Below the pieces are notes generated by a model. The model saw only the letters and a program-made list of their open reading frames with translations. It had not been told where the DNA came from and ran no database searches. The translations under genes were made by a program, and so were the position numbers. Shown piece by piece: positions 24,411-36,270 of a stretch of DNA of 64,000 bases (within the stretch, counting starts at the first letter, position 1; each line of letters starts with the position of its first letter). This DNA comes from Isoetes taiwanensis (Eukaryota > Streptophyta > Lycopodiopsida > Isoetales > Isoetaceae), in NCBI GenBank assembly GCA_021234155.1, contig JAJEKV010000016.1, forward strand, positions 1,862,001-1,926,000, read 5' to 3'.

Positions 24411-24545
24411 ATCAAAGCGGTGTTATATAATTCTCATGGTGAATTTTGTGGCGCGCTCCTCCATTCTAATAGATATATAGATAGATTGATAGATAGATAA
24501 AGCGGTATTATATAATTCTCAAGGTATACTTTTTTTGTGGCAAAA
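24411..24545. repeat. Short direct duplication around a GATA microsatellite
   Basis: AAAGCGGTGTTATATAATTC at 24413 and AAAGCGGTATTATATAATTC at 24499 are two copies of a segment of about 86 bp. Between them lies an AGATATATAGATAGATTGAT-type simple repeat (24470-24500). Confidence 0.7.
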
Positions 24546-24617
24546 AGCTCCCATTCTATATAGAGACCAAAGATTTTCAAGACAAAGATGGTCTGCAATG
24601 TGCAATTCACTTATCTC

Positions 24618-25069
24618 TACCCGATTTTATAGTTTACTTGATGATAATGTGGTACTTGACCTTGATCTCCTTTCAACAACTCTAGAAAAGCTTCCGATTG
24701 CATCTTTGGGAAGTAGGGTGGTTTGAAGAGCCGCTTGCCTTCATCAACAGAAGTAAAGTTCCATTGACATGTCTACCTACATGAGGATATCATTTACAAT
24801 GAAACATACGAATAACCAAAGCTTGATTTCGACATGACATGAAAAGCAACGTACCAAAGATCGATGCAAGGTAGACAGAGCCATGGCGATATCCCACTTT
24901 TACCCCATTTGGATGTTCTTTCACATTTACGCCTTCCTACTTCTTTTGGTGCAAGCTTTTCCATCCCGGAGTATCCTCAAATAGGTCTGGGGGCAATAGA
25001 ATTCACTCTTATCCCGTACTCTGCACCCCATTCCAATGCTAAAGATCGTGTCATACTGTCAATTGCAGC
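24618..25069 (-). pseudogene. Peroxisomal 2,4-dienoyl-CoA reductase (short-chain dehydrogenase) pseudogene
   Basis: The enzyme reduces 2,4-dienoyl-CoA during beta-oxidation of unsaturated fatty acids. Exon 25069-24855 (minus) reads AAIDSMTRSLALEWGAEYGI then RVNSIAPRPI, followed by GYSGMEKLAPKEV and KWDIAMA, a close match to the C-terminal half of plant DECR2-type proteins. Next comes an intron GTACGT...TGTAG (24854-24777) and a last exon 24776-24618 with HVNGT and, after a frameshift, SVDEGKRLFKPPYFPKMQSE. Damage: TGA replaces the codon after RPI, TAA interrupts MG-KWDIAMA, and there are frameshifts. Upstream exons with the Rossmann motif and catalytic Tyr-Lys were not found. A retained intron argues against retroposition. 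Confidence 0.8.
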
Positions 25070-26351
25070 CTATGAATGCAAACGCATAAAAAACACTTAC
25101 AAAAGATCTCACAACAATAAAAGGACTGACATGGATGTTTTATATGTCTACATAAACATGTTAAACAACACCTAATACAACTTCATGCCACTTAATTTGT
25201 GAACATATAAACAATTTACCAAAGTAGTTTTGCAAAACCAGATGAACTCAGATACTGCAAAATATTGAACAGTCTGTCTTGAAGAACAATGTCCAATGTC
25301 TTAAATATCACAAAATCAGTTTACAGCGAGGCAACACAAGGTCTGCATGAACCTGTACAACAACGAGTATTGGCAATCACCTACAACGAGTAAGGCAAAC
25401 TGAGGCCAAGACATAATGATCTAAGAACAAAAGCTGGCAAACATACCAAAAGTAATCTAAAATAACGCCTCCAATAAAACCTAAAGAAGTAGTGGTTCGT
25501 GCATACTCCTTACATAGAAATCAAGCAAGCAGAGATAAGCCTAAGAGATAATAACATATACTTCATAAGGAATTTCTCAAGCAGAGCAAATCAATCCTAA
25601 AGACCTAACTTCATCCGGGCTTTGAAGAAAAGATGGGCGATCCCTATTGTTTGTAGTGCCATTGCAAGTATGCCCATTTGTTCTTGATGTATTTGCGTAT
25701 GGATTCTCGGGAATTAAAACTTGAGTATGAGAAGATTAGGCAGTTGCAAACCTGTTTACCATTAGAAAATGAGGCGCCACCGCACTCCTTGCTCTAAAGG
25801 AAGAAACCAAAGATTGAGTCACCGCAAATCAGAATTTAGAAGCCGTGGTACTTGGCCATAGATAAACCGTGGGTATTTTCGTCACCGCTTCATGAGTTTA
25901 TTCTACTACATGTAAATGCATTTAAGATGTGAAAAGCATCTTTGCAACACACCGAGATTAGTTAACGATGTACCCGGATTTCATTTTCGCTCCCGGTCGG
26001 GTCAAGCCAAACGCAAGGCTATCATCTGCATAAGCATTCATTAAAACAGATCAGGTATATAATTCTAAATTGATGTTGATATTCGTTCAATAGCTTGTGA
26101 CTCTGCCATACCCAAACATCACCGTTTGTCTCCTCCACAGTTCCACGACTGTTTCACCGCCTCAGATGGCCTCAGATCCCAATTTTATTATATTCAGAAG
26201 ACTGAACAATGTCAAGATATTTAATAAGCCTGCAAATTCACGAAGAAACTTATATACAACTTGTCTGCCTTCAGATGCAAATCAACCTTCTCTATGCCGG
26301 AATGCCATTCCTTTTTTGACCGTCTCTGTAGAACCCAAATGGTGGAACAGA
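25070..26351. other. No supported gene; possible eroded upstream exons
   Basis: A minus-strand stretch near 25300-25270 (VIFKTLDI) faintly resembles the segment before the dienoyl-CoA reductase exon, but it is too weak to call. Nothing else is recognised. Confidence 0.3.
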
Positions 26352-26379
26352 TTATAAAAAGCGAGAAAAAGGGGATATA

Positions 26380-26579
26380 ATGGAAACGAGGCCTGGCATC
26401 TCTGTTTTGCCCTCAAAGCTTGAAACCTCAAGATCAGAGCCCCGTAGAGCAGTCATGGCACTAGGATCGGCATCAAACAGCTTCACTCTGGCGATATTGT
26501 TCTGTTTAATGATGCACGATGATATTCGGCCGGAAGCCCGTGGGCTACCTGCGGTGCCCCGGTTTATACCGTGATGAGA
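26380..26579 (-). pseudogene. Glycoside hydrolase family 17 (beta-1,3-glucanase-like) fragment
   Basis: The minus-strand frame reads GINRGTAGSPRASGR and then KQNNIARVKLFDADPSAMTA and LRGSDLEVS. This is the start of the mature GH17 barrel, where plant proteins have GxNYG...LP...V..LK...I..VKLYDAD...L.AL..S.I.V. The conserved tyrosine of GxNYG is replaced. The frame then loses similarity after the stretch corresponding to PNEML. No signal peptide exon, catalytic glutamates or later exons are visible, so this is an isolated relic. GH17 enzymes act on callose and fungal glucans in the wall. Confidence 0.65.
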
Positions 26580-26588
26580 GCAAAACAT

Positions 26589-27289
26589 GCTTCCAAATTT
26601 AAAAGGATGAAAACAAAGGCAAGGGTTTAGGGCCCAAGTCCGGCGCTTTAAACCTTACCCACATCCAAACCCTTTGCAGAGTTTTTGGCCCGTAAGAGAA
26701 TTGAGGCCGGCCTTGGCAACCCACGACTCCATCCCTGCATTCGCCATTGCTAGTACTGGTCAAAGCTTAAAAGAAGCAGACTTCATAAAAAGAAGGCCAA
26801 AAGATGGAGTGCTCAAGAATAAAAGCCTCACACCTAAAACAGAAAAGGCCGCTGACCGGCGTAGGCAAAGTCTGGTCCGTTTTCCCCAATCCGGACATGC
26901 TTGTATTGATTTGGCCAAATGTTTCCTAACACCTGCATTTTTGTGGGCGGATTCTATCTTCAGGCTATTGATGCCTTCAATTCCTTGCTTACGCTTTGAA
27001 ACGGCATGCGGTGGTGGTAAATTGCGGCATCGGAGTTTGATCCGCCATAGCATCGAGTTTGATCCGCCATAGCCGAAAGCAGAAAGCAGCAGCAGAGCAA
27101 TGCAAACGTGGGATCCTGAGTCTTTGTTGCGAAAGCAATGCCGGAGCGAGGCAAGAAAAAGGGAACCACGGTCGCCTTTCACGATTCTTCAAACAAAATA
27201 AACCACGTGTCAGCTTCACGATTCTTCAAACAAAATAACATCAAATAAAATAACATCAAACAAACAATGAAACTGACTTATATATGAGT
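26589..27289. other. No supported gene; small tandem duplication
   Basis: Overlapping ORFs on both strands (26674-27072 plus, 26760-27182 minus) have no recognised domain. At 27028-27075 a segment of about 22 bp (GAGTTTGATCCGCCATAGC) is tandemly duplicated. Confidence 0.35.
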
Positions 27290-27640
27290 TGATTAACACA
27301 AACCATTGGATTCAATTCAGTTAAATTAAAATCCCCCTGAAACCCCCTTTGGTTTGGGTGCATATTCACACGGGGGGTTACGAAGGGCAGCGAGAGCCCC
27401 TAAAAACTTATAATACATGTACAAAATTAACACCATTAAGTATATTCCTTCAAACCTTATAGTATTTTGCAAACCTCAATATACAGTACACAAAAACTTG
27501 TACATGCATACCCCACAAATGAGGATCGCTATGTACGGTCCAGATCGAGGAATAAAGGCCAAATATGCCCATCCAATAGCTCTCGATTCCCGGAGTAACC
27601 CCCCATGCGAATATGCACCCAAACCAAAAAAAATAAACAA
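27290..27640. repeat. Dispersed repeat, copy 1, with internal inverted repeat
   Basis: Shares order and sequence with 63290-63620: AAATTAAAATCCCC, then CCCCCTTTGGTTTGGGTGCA, TATAGTATTTTGC, TGCATACCCC and CACAAATGAGGA. Here TTTGGTTTGGGTGCATATTC (27349) also has an inverted partner GAATATGCACCCAAACCAAA (27609), which could be the ends of a small non-autonomous element. The short ORF 27417-27671 is read-through. Confidence 0.75.
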
Positions 27641-29503
27641 AAAATACCTAAATAAACAAAAAAATACCTAAATAAACAAAATCTGAAGTTGAAGAGCTCA
27701 AAATTGAGCCCAGTTCATGCAGCTATGGTTATAGAAAGATTTTGTAAGCTCTACGATCATGGAGCATCTGCCATGGCGAGAACTTTTCCCAAATTGCTAG
27801 AGCGAGAAAAGGCAAAAATACTGTCGACTACCTGGACCGTCCGCTTTTAGGCTAAATTTGGGCCGTCAAATCTAGGGCGAGATGGACAACAGATACACAT
27901 ATTACATTATTATAAAGGACTAGTAACATTGCGGCTGTCGGGCTTAGTAGCAATATGTTATGTTCGAACATAGAGTTGTTGAGAACATAGACGTACAACA
28001 ATGCCTAGCAATGCCAAACATGAGAAGTTGGCAAACTTCTTAGGTAGTTGTCTAAATTTAGCTTGTGATTTCTGAGTAGTAGATGTTGTGTTGGGGTCTT
28101 AACATGGGTTAGTGGACAACTATATAATAAACTACTATAATTGCCATTTACTCCAAGGGAAAATTGGATATTGCAAAAAATCTTTCCGATTTATGAATAT
28201 ATCACAACTTTTAATCTAGTTACATCTAACTTTATATGTCATAGGTAACTATTGAATTTGTGACCGTAGATCTTAATCTAGTTACATCTAGAAAAATTAA
28301 TTACATAATACAAACTATGGAAGGACACGGTCTAAAAGAGCCTCAATTCACCGTTTATAAGATCTCACTCTGCCAAGCTAATGGTACTCAGTTAAAGGAA
28401 AATGCAGCACGGGCAAAAGCAAGGAAGCAAATAAATGCATGGTTCAATTGTTTGATATATCGCTTCAATTGTTTGATCTATCGCCCATGCTTGAAGCCCA
28501 CATACTTGTGCAAGAGCATTTTACGAAGAAATCTGCAAATGCAAGGAAGAAACTGTCAACTAACAGAGACAATCAATGGTTGAGCTAACAAATCTGGGGG
28601 CAAATTGTGCTCCAAAATACAATAGAAGGAATTGCAACTTAGCTCAACAATTTACTTACTACTATATATAGTCCATTTCAAATATGCAGAGTGTGCGCCA
28701 AGTATCTAGAGAAAACATCATTATGGAAGCATGAAAATTGTGTTAGACATGACCTGTAGATTGATCGTCAAGATGGAGTTGCTGTTTAACGAAAGGTCGT
28801 AGAGGTTGATGATCGTATTAGAAGATCAATATGGGCACATAGCTCGCTTTTAAACTATCCGGGTCGATTCATCTTCTAAAATGACCATGGCTGAAAAGAT
28901 GAGACCCAGGATGCCCATCTAAATAAGACCATATAGTATACAAAACAATACGTTGATTGGCAAATTGCTACTCTATTGCAAACCATGTATATGAATATGC
29001 CCATTCTTATGTTAGCATTCAATTAGCTAGACTATGATATTGGCAATTTAATCAGCTAGGATTGTTAGTTCTATAACAGATCATTATAGTGTATGGTTAT
29101 AATTCCATTCGAAATATCCTAATATTTTCCATACCGTAGCACAACCTTCGGGATCACCAATAGCCAAGTGCAATCAAACGGTCAGAAGAAAAGTTAACAG
29201 ACTTCCATTATCAAAGGAAATTCGGACCATAATGAAACAGGAAATAAATAAACACTTACATGAATTATATCATGGAATGCAGGGAATATTTGATCCTTCT
29301 AGTTGCAACAGACATCATATTATACCAAGTATTAACTGCATATTGTTGTGCATGGGCACATATCATGTAAGTGAGACTGTATCCAAAAGTAACCTGTAAT
29401 TGAGACATATGCAAAATAATCCTTATGCAAATGCTAAATAGAAAAGATAACTTTGAATAAATGAAGAGCAGATAGCTCATGAAATTGAACTCATTAAATT
29501 GAA
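27641..29503. other. No supported gene
   Basis: A short direct repeat of AACCTAATTA-type simple phrases and TCTTAATCTAGTTACATCTA (near 28210 and 28270) is visible. ORF 28260-28583 plus has no recognised motif. Confidence 0.4.
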
Positions 29504-30250
29504 CATATGGAAAAATAGCAAACAACAAAGGACTAAACTGCTTAAATGAATAAACTCAAAAGATGCATTGCCTATAACATCTTTGGTTGCCTCACTGTTT
29601 AAAACCATAAAATGAAGGAAAAAATGGTAGCCTCAGGCACGATTTCTATGCTTATAAAGAACTACATGCTGGGATATATCTAGAGAAATAAAAATGCAAA
29701 TAGGATATTTGTACAGCTCCTACCTTTTTAAGGAACTGATTCATGTCTCTGCATATTCCTTCGGCTTCAAGATAATTTGTAGTACCTACATTGAGATTAT
29801 GACTTTAAATCATGAATTCGAAATGGAATATACATGTTTAGCATACCTTGGCCGCGCAATATTAGAGGGGATGAACATTATTCTTTATGCTGGTAATTAT
29901 GTAGCCAGTTCTGCCTCCACCACTATTGCTCATGGAAAACAACAGAGATCAATTAGGCCATATGGAAAAATAGCAAATAACAAAGGACTAAACTGCTTAA
30001 ATGAATAAACTCAGAAGATGCATTGCTTATAATATCTTTGGTTGCCTCACTGTTTAGAACCATTAAAGTGAAGGAAAAAATGGTAGCCTCAAGCACGATT
30101 TCTATGCTTACAAACTTCACGTTGGAATATATCCAGAGAAATCAAGAATGCATTAGGAACTAATTCATGTCTCTGCATATTCCTTCTGCTTCAAGATAAT
30201 TTGTACATACCTACATTGAGATTATGACTTTTTAATCATGAATTCCAAAT
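29504..30250. repeat. Direct duplication of about 300 bp (455-bp spacing)
   Basis: Copy 1 runs about 29504-29828 and copy 2 about 29959-30250. Both hold CATATGGAAAAATAGCAAA, GGTTGCCTCACTGTTTA, GCACGATTTCTATGCTTA, TTCATGTCTCTGCATATTCC and ACATTGAGATTATGACTTT. Copy 2 has a 30-40 bp deletion in the middle. No coding signal. Confidence 0.9.
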
Positions 30251-30294
30251 CACAATATTAGAGCGGCTGCTTGTACGATGCAAGTCTAACCTGG

Positions 30295-30460
30295 CCCCTT
30301 CCTTTTAGCCTACATACTCCTAAAACTGAAGAAACTGCTTTGTGCCTTAGGGGCATAGACATATTACCATGTAAAAGTACAAATAAATCTGTGTGCCCCT
30401 TCCCTGTAGGCTACACACTACTAAAACTGAAGAAATTCTTTTGTGCCTTAGAGCCATAGG
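30295..30460. repeat. Tandem duplication of about 102 bp
   Basis: CCCCTTCC..T.TAG.CTACA and CTAAAACTGAAGAAA..CTTT, then GTGCCTTAG, occur near 30296 and again near 30398. Confidence 0.75.
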
Positions 30461-33400
30461 ATTCTTGGCTTCATGGCACTACATGCATCCCCAAGGACAT
30501 TTTTGATGGATCAAGCCTTTGAGCTGAAATTTTGTTAAAAGCCATGCCTTGAGCCCTCCGCTTAGGTCTGACTCGAGATATTATAGTTGGAGCGGATAAT
30601 ACATAATGAGAAATCTTTGGAACATATGGTAGTAAGGATCACAACAACAGAGGAATCAAATAAAAATCCAATAAATTGATGAGACAACATAGACTTAGGA
30701 TAATGCAGAATCTTGGCACTATTGTCAATCTATTCTAGATCCAAATAGGTTAAAAATGCATGCATTTGAATGCTAGAAAGATCTTGAAAAGTATTGTCTA
30801 TGAAAACCAACTTATCTTGTAGGATCTAAGTAGAATTGCTCTTTCCAGCTTGTTCTGAACATGTTGAGATTAGAACTCTTAAGTTGATTGGCATAGAAGA
30901 GTAAATGCTACTGGAAACACCGCAAACAAACCATCCTTAATCCCAATTGCATCTTGCATCGTTAATCCTAATTGCATATTGATGCGATTACAAAAGATCG
31001 AAAGCACAAATCCCCTTCGATTCCTTCTAGTTAGCACATGATAGCAAAAAGTATAGCAAGACAAATATGGAGCTTCAAAGAAGAGCTCATTTAAAACCTA
31101 AAGGAAAAGAAGGTTTATGCTCACATCATATGCGCGTAATCCATGGCCTTTGGAAAATCCTCTAAATATCCTAGAATGGTTTAAACTATCGGATAAGATA
31201 GAAGACCCTAAATGGAGCCATGAGCCATTCGTCTAATCCATCCGGCAGCATTGCATGTTGGCCATGCCAAATTTGTCCATGCCGAAAACTCCTTGTGCCT
31301 TGAAAATCTTAGGGACATCTTGGGATATGCAGAGGTAAACATGCCTAAAAACATAAGGATTTTTTTTTTCGATTTTTGGAAGTCGGCAAGTTTATCCAGG
31401 TAGCTAAAACCCATATAATCTTAGGAAATCAATTAAAACAAAATTCCAAAAACATTTTTTCGACACACAGGAAACTTCCAAATTAACAAAGTAGATATCT
31501 TGTGTTGAGAGCTTGGACTTCCATTGTCTTAATAGAAAACCATAAAAACAAGGTGTCACAAGATAGAGGGTTGCCCTTAACCGATTGGCCGAGTGTGTTT
31601 TCATGTTTCTTCTTTGTCGTTTAGTTTCACGGTTCTTGTTGGGTCATTTGATGTGTTTGGGGTTATTAATGGTTTGAAGGGGGTTTTGTTTTGTGTTGTT
31701 TTATTTTCCTTTGTTTATGAATTGTGCATGGACCAAGCCTATTTCTAGCATGGTGCTAATGACTTGAGATTCCTGACATGAGATTTTTATTATTCTTTTT
31801 GCCTGCAGCATTACATACTTTGTAGGAAGAGGCGTTATTTGTTGTTTTTATGTTCTAAAGCATCAACAACAGTTCAAGACCTAGATATGACACCTTTAGA
31901 GATTGTAGCCATATATGAGCATTGATGAAGGGGGTGCGGTGCAGTGGAGTGCAATTTCTATGTTTTAAGTTTGGACCAGAGTGGATGACCAAGACCAAGA
32001 GTGCTAATTTGAAATTTCATTGATATGGTGTAAGAATGGTATCAATATGATCTCTGAATGGATTAACCTACCCCGACACGCATTTGGAGCCATTGCACAT
32101 GCTTTGAAAATAGCAACATATACATGAAAGTTCCATCATGCGGGATAATTCAAAGGCAGTCTGAGGTTGATCATGATTAACATGAGATGAATCATAGTTC
32201 AAAGTTTTTAACAATCAATTCAAAACCATAATCCTGAACATTTGGAAGCCTTCTCTGGTTATATCTGCTTTGTCTGTACATAAAGAACTCGGGGACTCAT
32301 TTTTCGGTTATGCCAGATAGAAATTGTAAATGCTTATGTTGCAAGTAATAACAAACAACCTCAGCTCGATTGGGAAAACTTGATTGTAAAAATAAAAAAT
32401 CTTAAACCATGCTTTATTTGGTGCCAAGTAGAAAATGCAAAGGTGCTCCATGATAAATAATTCGAATAGGAGACCATAATTTATATAACCTTAAGAAGAT
32501 ATATCCATGCATTATCTCCGAAAAAAAAAAACGGACCAAATCTTTTGCAAGCATGCCTATAATCCTTGCTAATTTCCATCTCCACATTGTCTATTATTCT
32601 TAATGGAGGTCTAAGGCATTGTTTGTCGAAATCCATGAACTAAAAATAATTGCAAATTTCCATATTGATGATGGAGAGAGAAAACATTGATGAGAAAAAT
32701 AACATAAAAATAGAACAAATCAAGCCAAGCAAGTATAAATTAAACCAAGCCGCAGAACATTATGTTTTTGGTATCACCGATAATCGACAATCGACACCAA
32801 AAACAATGCCGTGGACTTGCAGAGGATAAAACCAAATATAGAAGGCATACTCCCATCTCGTAGAAAGCAAACCAAAAGCAGCGCTAGACTCTAGAAAGGG
32901 AAAAAACAAATAGCAAATCGATTGATAGACCTAGCTTTCCATAAAATCACCGCCAAATTTTGACCTCTATACAACCAGATCAATTGGCAAACTTGAACTT
33001 CTCAAGACCTCTCATTTTGACATCCCCAAAGCCGGCTAGCATAATCGAACATGCAAAAAAATATTACATGCAAAAACATAACTCAATTCGAATTTCACTA
33101 CAAACTCACTACAAATAGAAAGAAAGTGGTGCAAACTCACACTTGAATAGAAAGAAAGTGATGAACACCGCTTTTGGGTTTCCTTAGCTCTAGCTTTAAT
33201 CTCAACCCAAAATTATAACTCTCCCTACATCTCCACCTTTGAACTGGAATATGAGGGGCATATCCCATAGCCACACCACCATCTCTAGGGTTTGTCCTTT
33301 GGGCAACCCAAAAAACATAATATAGTTTGATCCCATGACGGTGCAATGCATTAGAAGAAATGAAAATGGACAAAAGCATATTGATTAGAAGGAATGAGAA

Positions 33401-35509
33401 GCTTGTTTCTAATAACCAAATAACCTACTACCCTCTGTTACAACATTAATGATTCAAGGGGCAACCCATCGTTGCCACCATCTTGTTTCCTTAAGTTTTG
33501 GCATTTGAGACATAAACTATATTGTACAGAGAAATAAGTATAGGAGAAACAAGTGCACAATTATTATTTCACACAATGTTGCCAATGACTAAAATGAACG
33601 TCTACTTCCAAAGAGCCAACAAGTTCTCCCTTCCTTGATAGTACTTTCAAGCAAACTGATTCTGAAAGAACGGGATCGAGTGTACATTCCACACAAGAAC
33701 GAAATGAAAGAACAAATTACCTCGTTTTTCTCGATCAAATCCACGCAAGAGGCGGGGCGGTTGCAAGCCAAATATCCATTGGATACAAATGTGGCACTCT
33801 ATCATCCTTACGTTCTTGTGGAGCATGATGCCATACCTCAAATTTCATTTGAGATACCTTCGATTCGTTCAAAACTTCGCATCAATTGAAATTACCATCG
33901 ACTTCGAGAGAGGTAAGAAGGATTTCCTGAATGATACAACACAATTTTTAAATTATTTATAATAACTAGCTAGCAAAAGATCATTTATGCAGTTTTGTCC
34001 CTAGTTAGAGAATGGATAGCCGATGGCGAAATTGTTTAAGCTTCCCCATGTCCATTAAAAGTCAAGAAAGAAAAAACTGTTCTTAATGGTTAAGGATTTG
34101 CAAAAATGTAAATTTTGTAAACTATGAATCGAGAGATAGCATACCATGGAAGGAGTGGCCATTGGAGGATAAGTAAGTTGGAGGATATGAATTAACCGAC
34201 CACCATCACTTTCGGTTATCGGGTATTGTAAGGGAAGTACGACATATCCCCAAAGTTGCCGATCATTAAAACATCTTGCATTGTCGTTTCACTTCTCATA
34301 TGTAAAACTATACAAGAGTGAATCGCCTTTGTTCTAATTATAATTGTAGGAGTAATCAAAAGGCGGGTTGAATACTCAAAATAAGCGCCCCTTAATGGCA
34401 ACTCAAAGTAGCCCTTTCGGCAAAATAGCTCTAGGAATTGAGATAGAGACCCGTTTGTGAGGTCAAGCATCTATTAAGTCCGAAAGGAAGAGAGAAAACG
34501 AGCACTTCTATCGCTTATAGCCACACCTCGCAAACTATTCGACATAATAGAGTGCTCTTCTGACCATAGCCACAAATCTTGCGGCTTCGGTCCCGTCTTT
34601 TCATTAGCGGTTCAAGCATCCACGACCCTAGTTATAGGTGACCTAGCATTTTACGAGGGAAGAATAGGTTTTAGCGGTCCAAAGATATCCTAGGGATATT
34701 CTAGCATATACCTAGGATATGCCAAAAACCCACATAAACAAGGGTTTGCCCCCCTAGGGGCAACCCAAAAATTGGTGGTTGGTTTTTAGTGTTCCTAGTG
34801 TTAGGGAGGCATTTAAAGCAGTACCGAAAAATCCCCTATACATACGATAATCAGTTGAAGATTTGCATAGCAAAATACATAGTCCTATAAAGAAACTACT
34901 TACGGTGTCGAGCGTTGGGCAAGCTATTCTCAGTTGTTGAGATCGGCCTTTTTAAGTCGACCCAGCTACCACGATGTACACTGAAACTAAAAAAACCCTT
35001 CGGTGGCCGTCAGATCAATTGAGATCTTGGCCGTGTATCTGCGATGCAGTTAACTGAAAATTTCAAATTTAATTAGGAAATTCCAAGGAAGTTCGGGATT
35101 TGCCAAATATTTATTGCTGTACTAGTAATAGTGCCCGGTTGGGAGTCTAAACATGTTTTGGTTGCAATGAGAAATAGGTGCAGTAATAATTCAACTATTT
35201 TAACCTAACTTTTTATTTGAACAATTTTTTTTCAAAGGTTTAACAATGTTTGAAAGGAACCTAGCTCCTTGATGTTAGATAGTGTTGCATCAGTATCTCT
35301 GAGAGCTTTGAGTAGAACAATCTTGTGCTTGTCCATAACAATTCTGAGATCTGCTATTTTTTTCTAAAGGTCCTGTTGGTTGATGTTCTTAACTGCTACT
35401 ATGTTCCCAAGTTCCATTAGCATTTACAACAAAAAGAAAAAGATGTGTGTGTTCTCGTAACTTTCCGTTTTTTTTTTTTGTTGCACATAATGTTTACATT
35501 TGGGGCGTC
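30461..35509. other. Long gene-free stretch
   Basis: I see no gene, structural RNA or transposon end that I can support in these 5 kb. Near 34665-34735 a TATCCTAGGGATATTCTAGCATATACCTAGGATATG segment forms imperfect inverted repeats centred on CCTAGG. ORFs on both strands are short and lack motifs. Confidence 0.5.
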
Positions 35510-35633
35510 AAATATGCAATGCAATAAGTGTTTGATATCTCTAGCACTAAGATTGTGAAGGTAACATTGCCAAATATGCAATGCACTAAGTGTTTGATAT
35601 CTCTAGCACTAACATTGTAAACGTAACATTGCC
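35510..35633. repeat. 62-bp tandem duplication
   Basis: Copies start at 35510 and 35572 (AAATATGCAATGCA.TAAGTG, then TTTGATATCTCTAGCACTAA) with about five differences. Confidence 0.9.
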
Positions 35634-36135
35634 AATTTATAAGTTGTCGATGGTATTGTGAGAGTGATGTAGTGCATGATTCCTTGTGCATGGTTTTCCC
35701 AACTGTCATAAGTTCCTACTAACATTGTGTGTCTTTCAAAGTTTATTATGTATTGCAGATGACGACGTGATTGCAACATTCCACACAAAATAAGGGCAGC
35801 AGATTGGCGAAAGAAGGGAGAGAAACAATATTTGAAAAAACCTAAAAATGATGGATCTGGGTTTTGTTACGGTGCATAGTTTGCACTGAGAATTGCAAGG
35901 GATGCTTGCAGATACCCGAAATTAACCCGGGCAGTCTTGAAGGATTCGGTGCAACCAACTGCTGGTCTCGATCGGGCCAAACTGGGCTCACAAATTTTAA
36001 GAGCGGGAGTAAACTTGAACGATGACCTAAACCAAGAATAGGAGAAAGCTACGGATAAACTTCGTCCTTTGGATAAGTCTGCCCTAGATCTAAGCCAAGC
36101 CGTCCCATCTAGGGCGTGATGGAACACACTAAAAC
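35634..36135. other. Upstream flank of the 36-kb gene
   Basis: No gene is supported. A minus-strand ORF at 35867-36127 (86 codons) lacks known motifs. Confidence 0.35.
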
Positions 36136-36150
36136 ATTATTATTATTATA

Positions 36151-36185
<35 letters not shown>
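36136..36185. repeat. (ATT)n microsatellite
   Basis: About 16 ATT units with one interruption, ending in TATATAGG. The TATATA at 36180-36185 lies about 85 bp before the start codon at 36271 and could serve as its TATA element. Confidence 0.9.
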
Positions 36186-36186
<1 letters not shown>

Positions 36187-36270
36187 GGATAAGATAAAAG
36201 GACATCTGCAGCGTGGTACAAAAGGAAGTGACACTTCTAGCAACGTACTAGTTTACTTCGGCCGGCAGCT

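Noticed and set aside
24535-25175. Plus-strand ORFs 24535-24726 and 24864-25175
   Set aside because: They are antisense shadows of the dienoyl-CoA reductase relic, whose minus-strand translation has clear family motifs.
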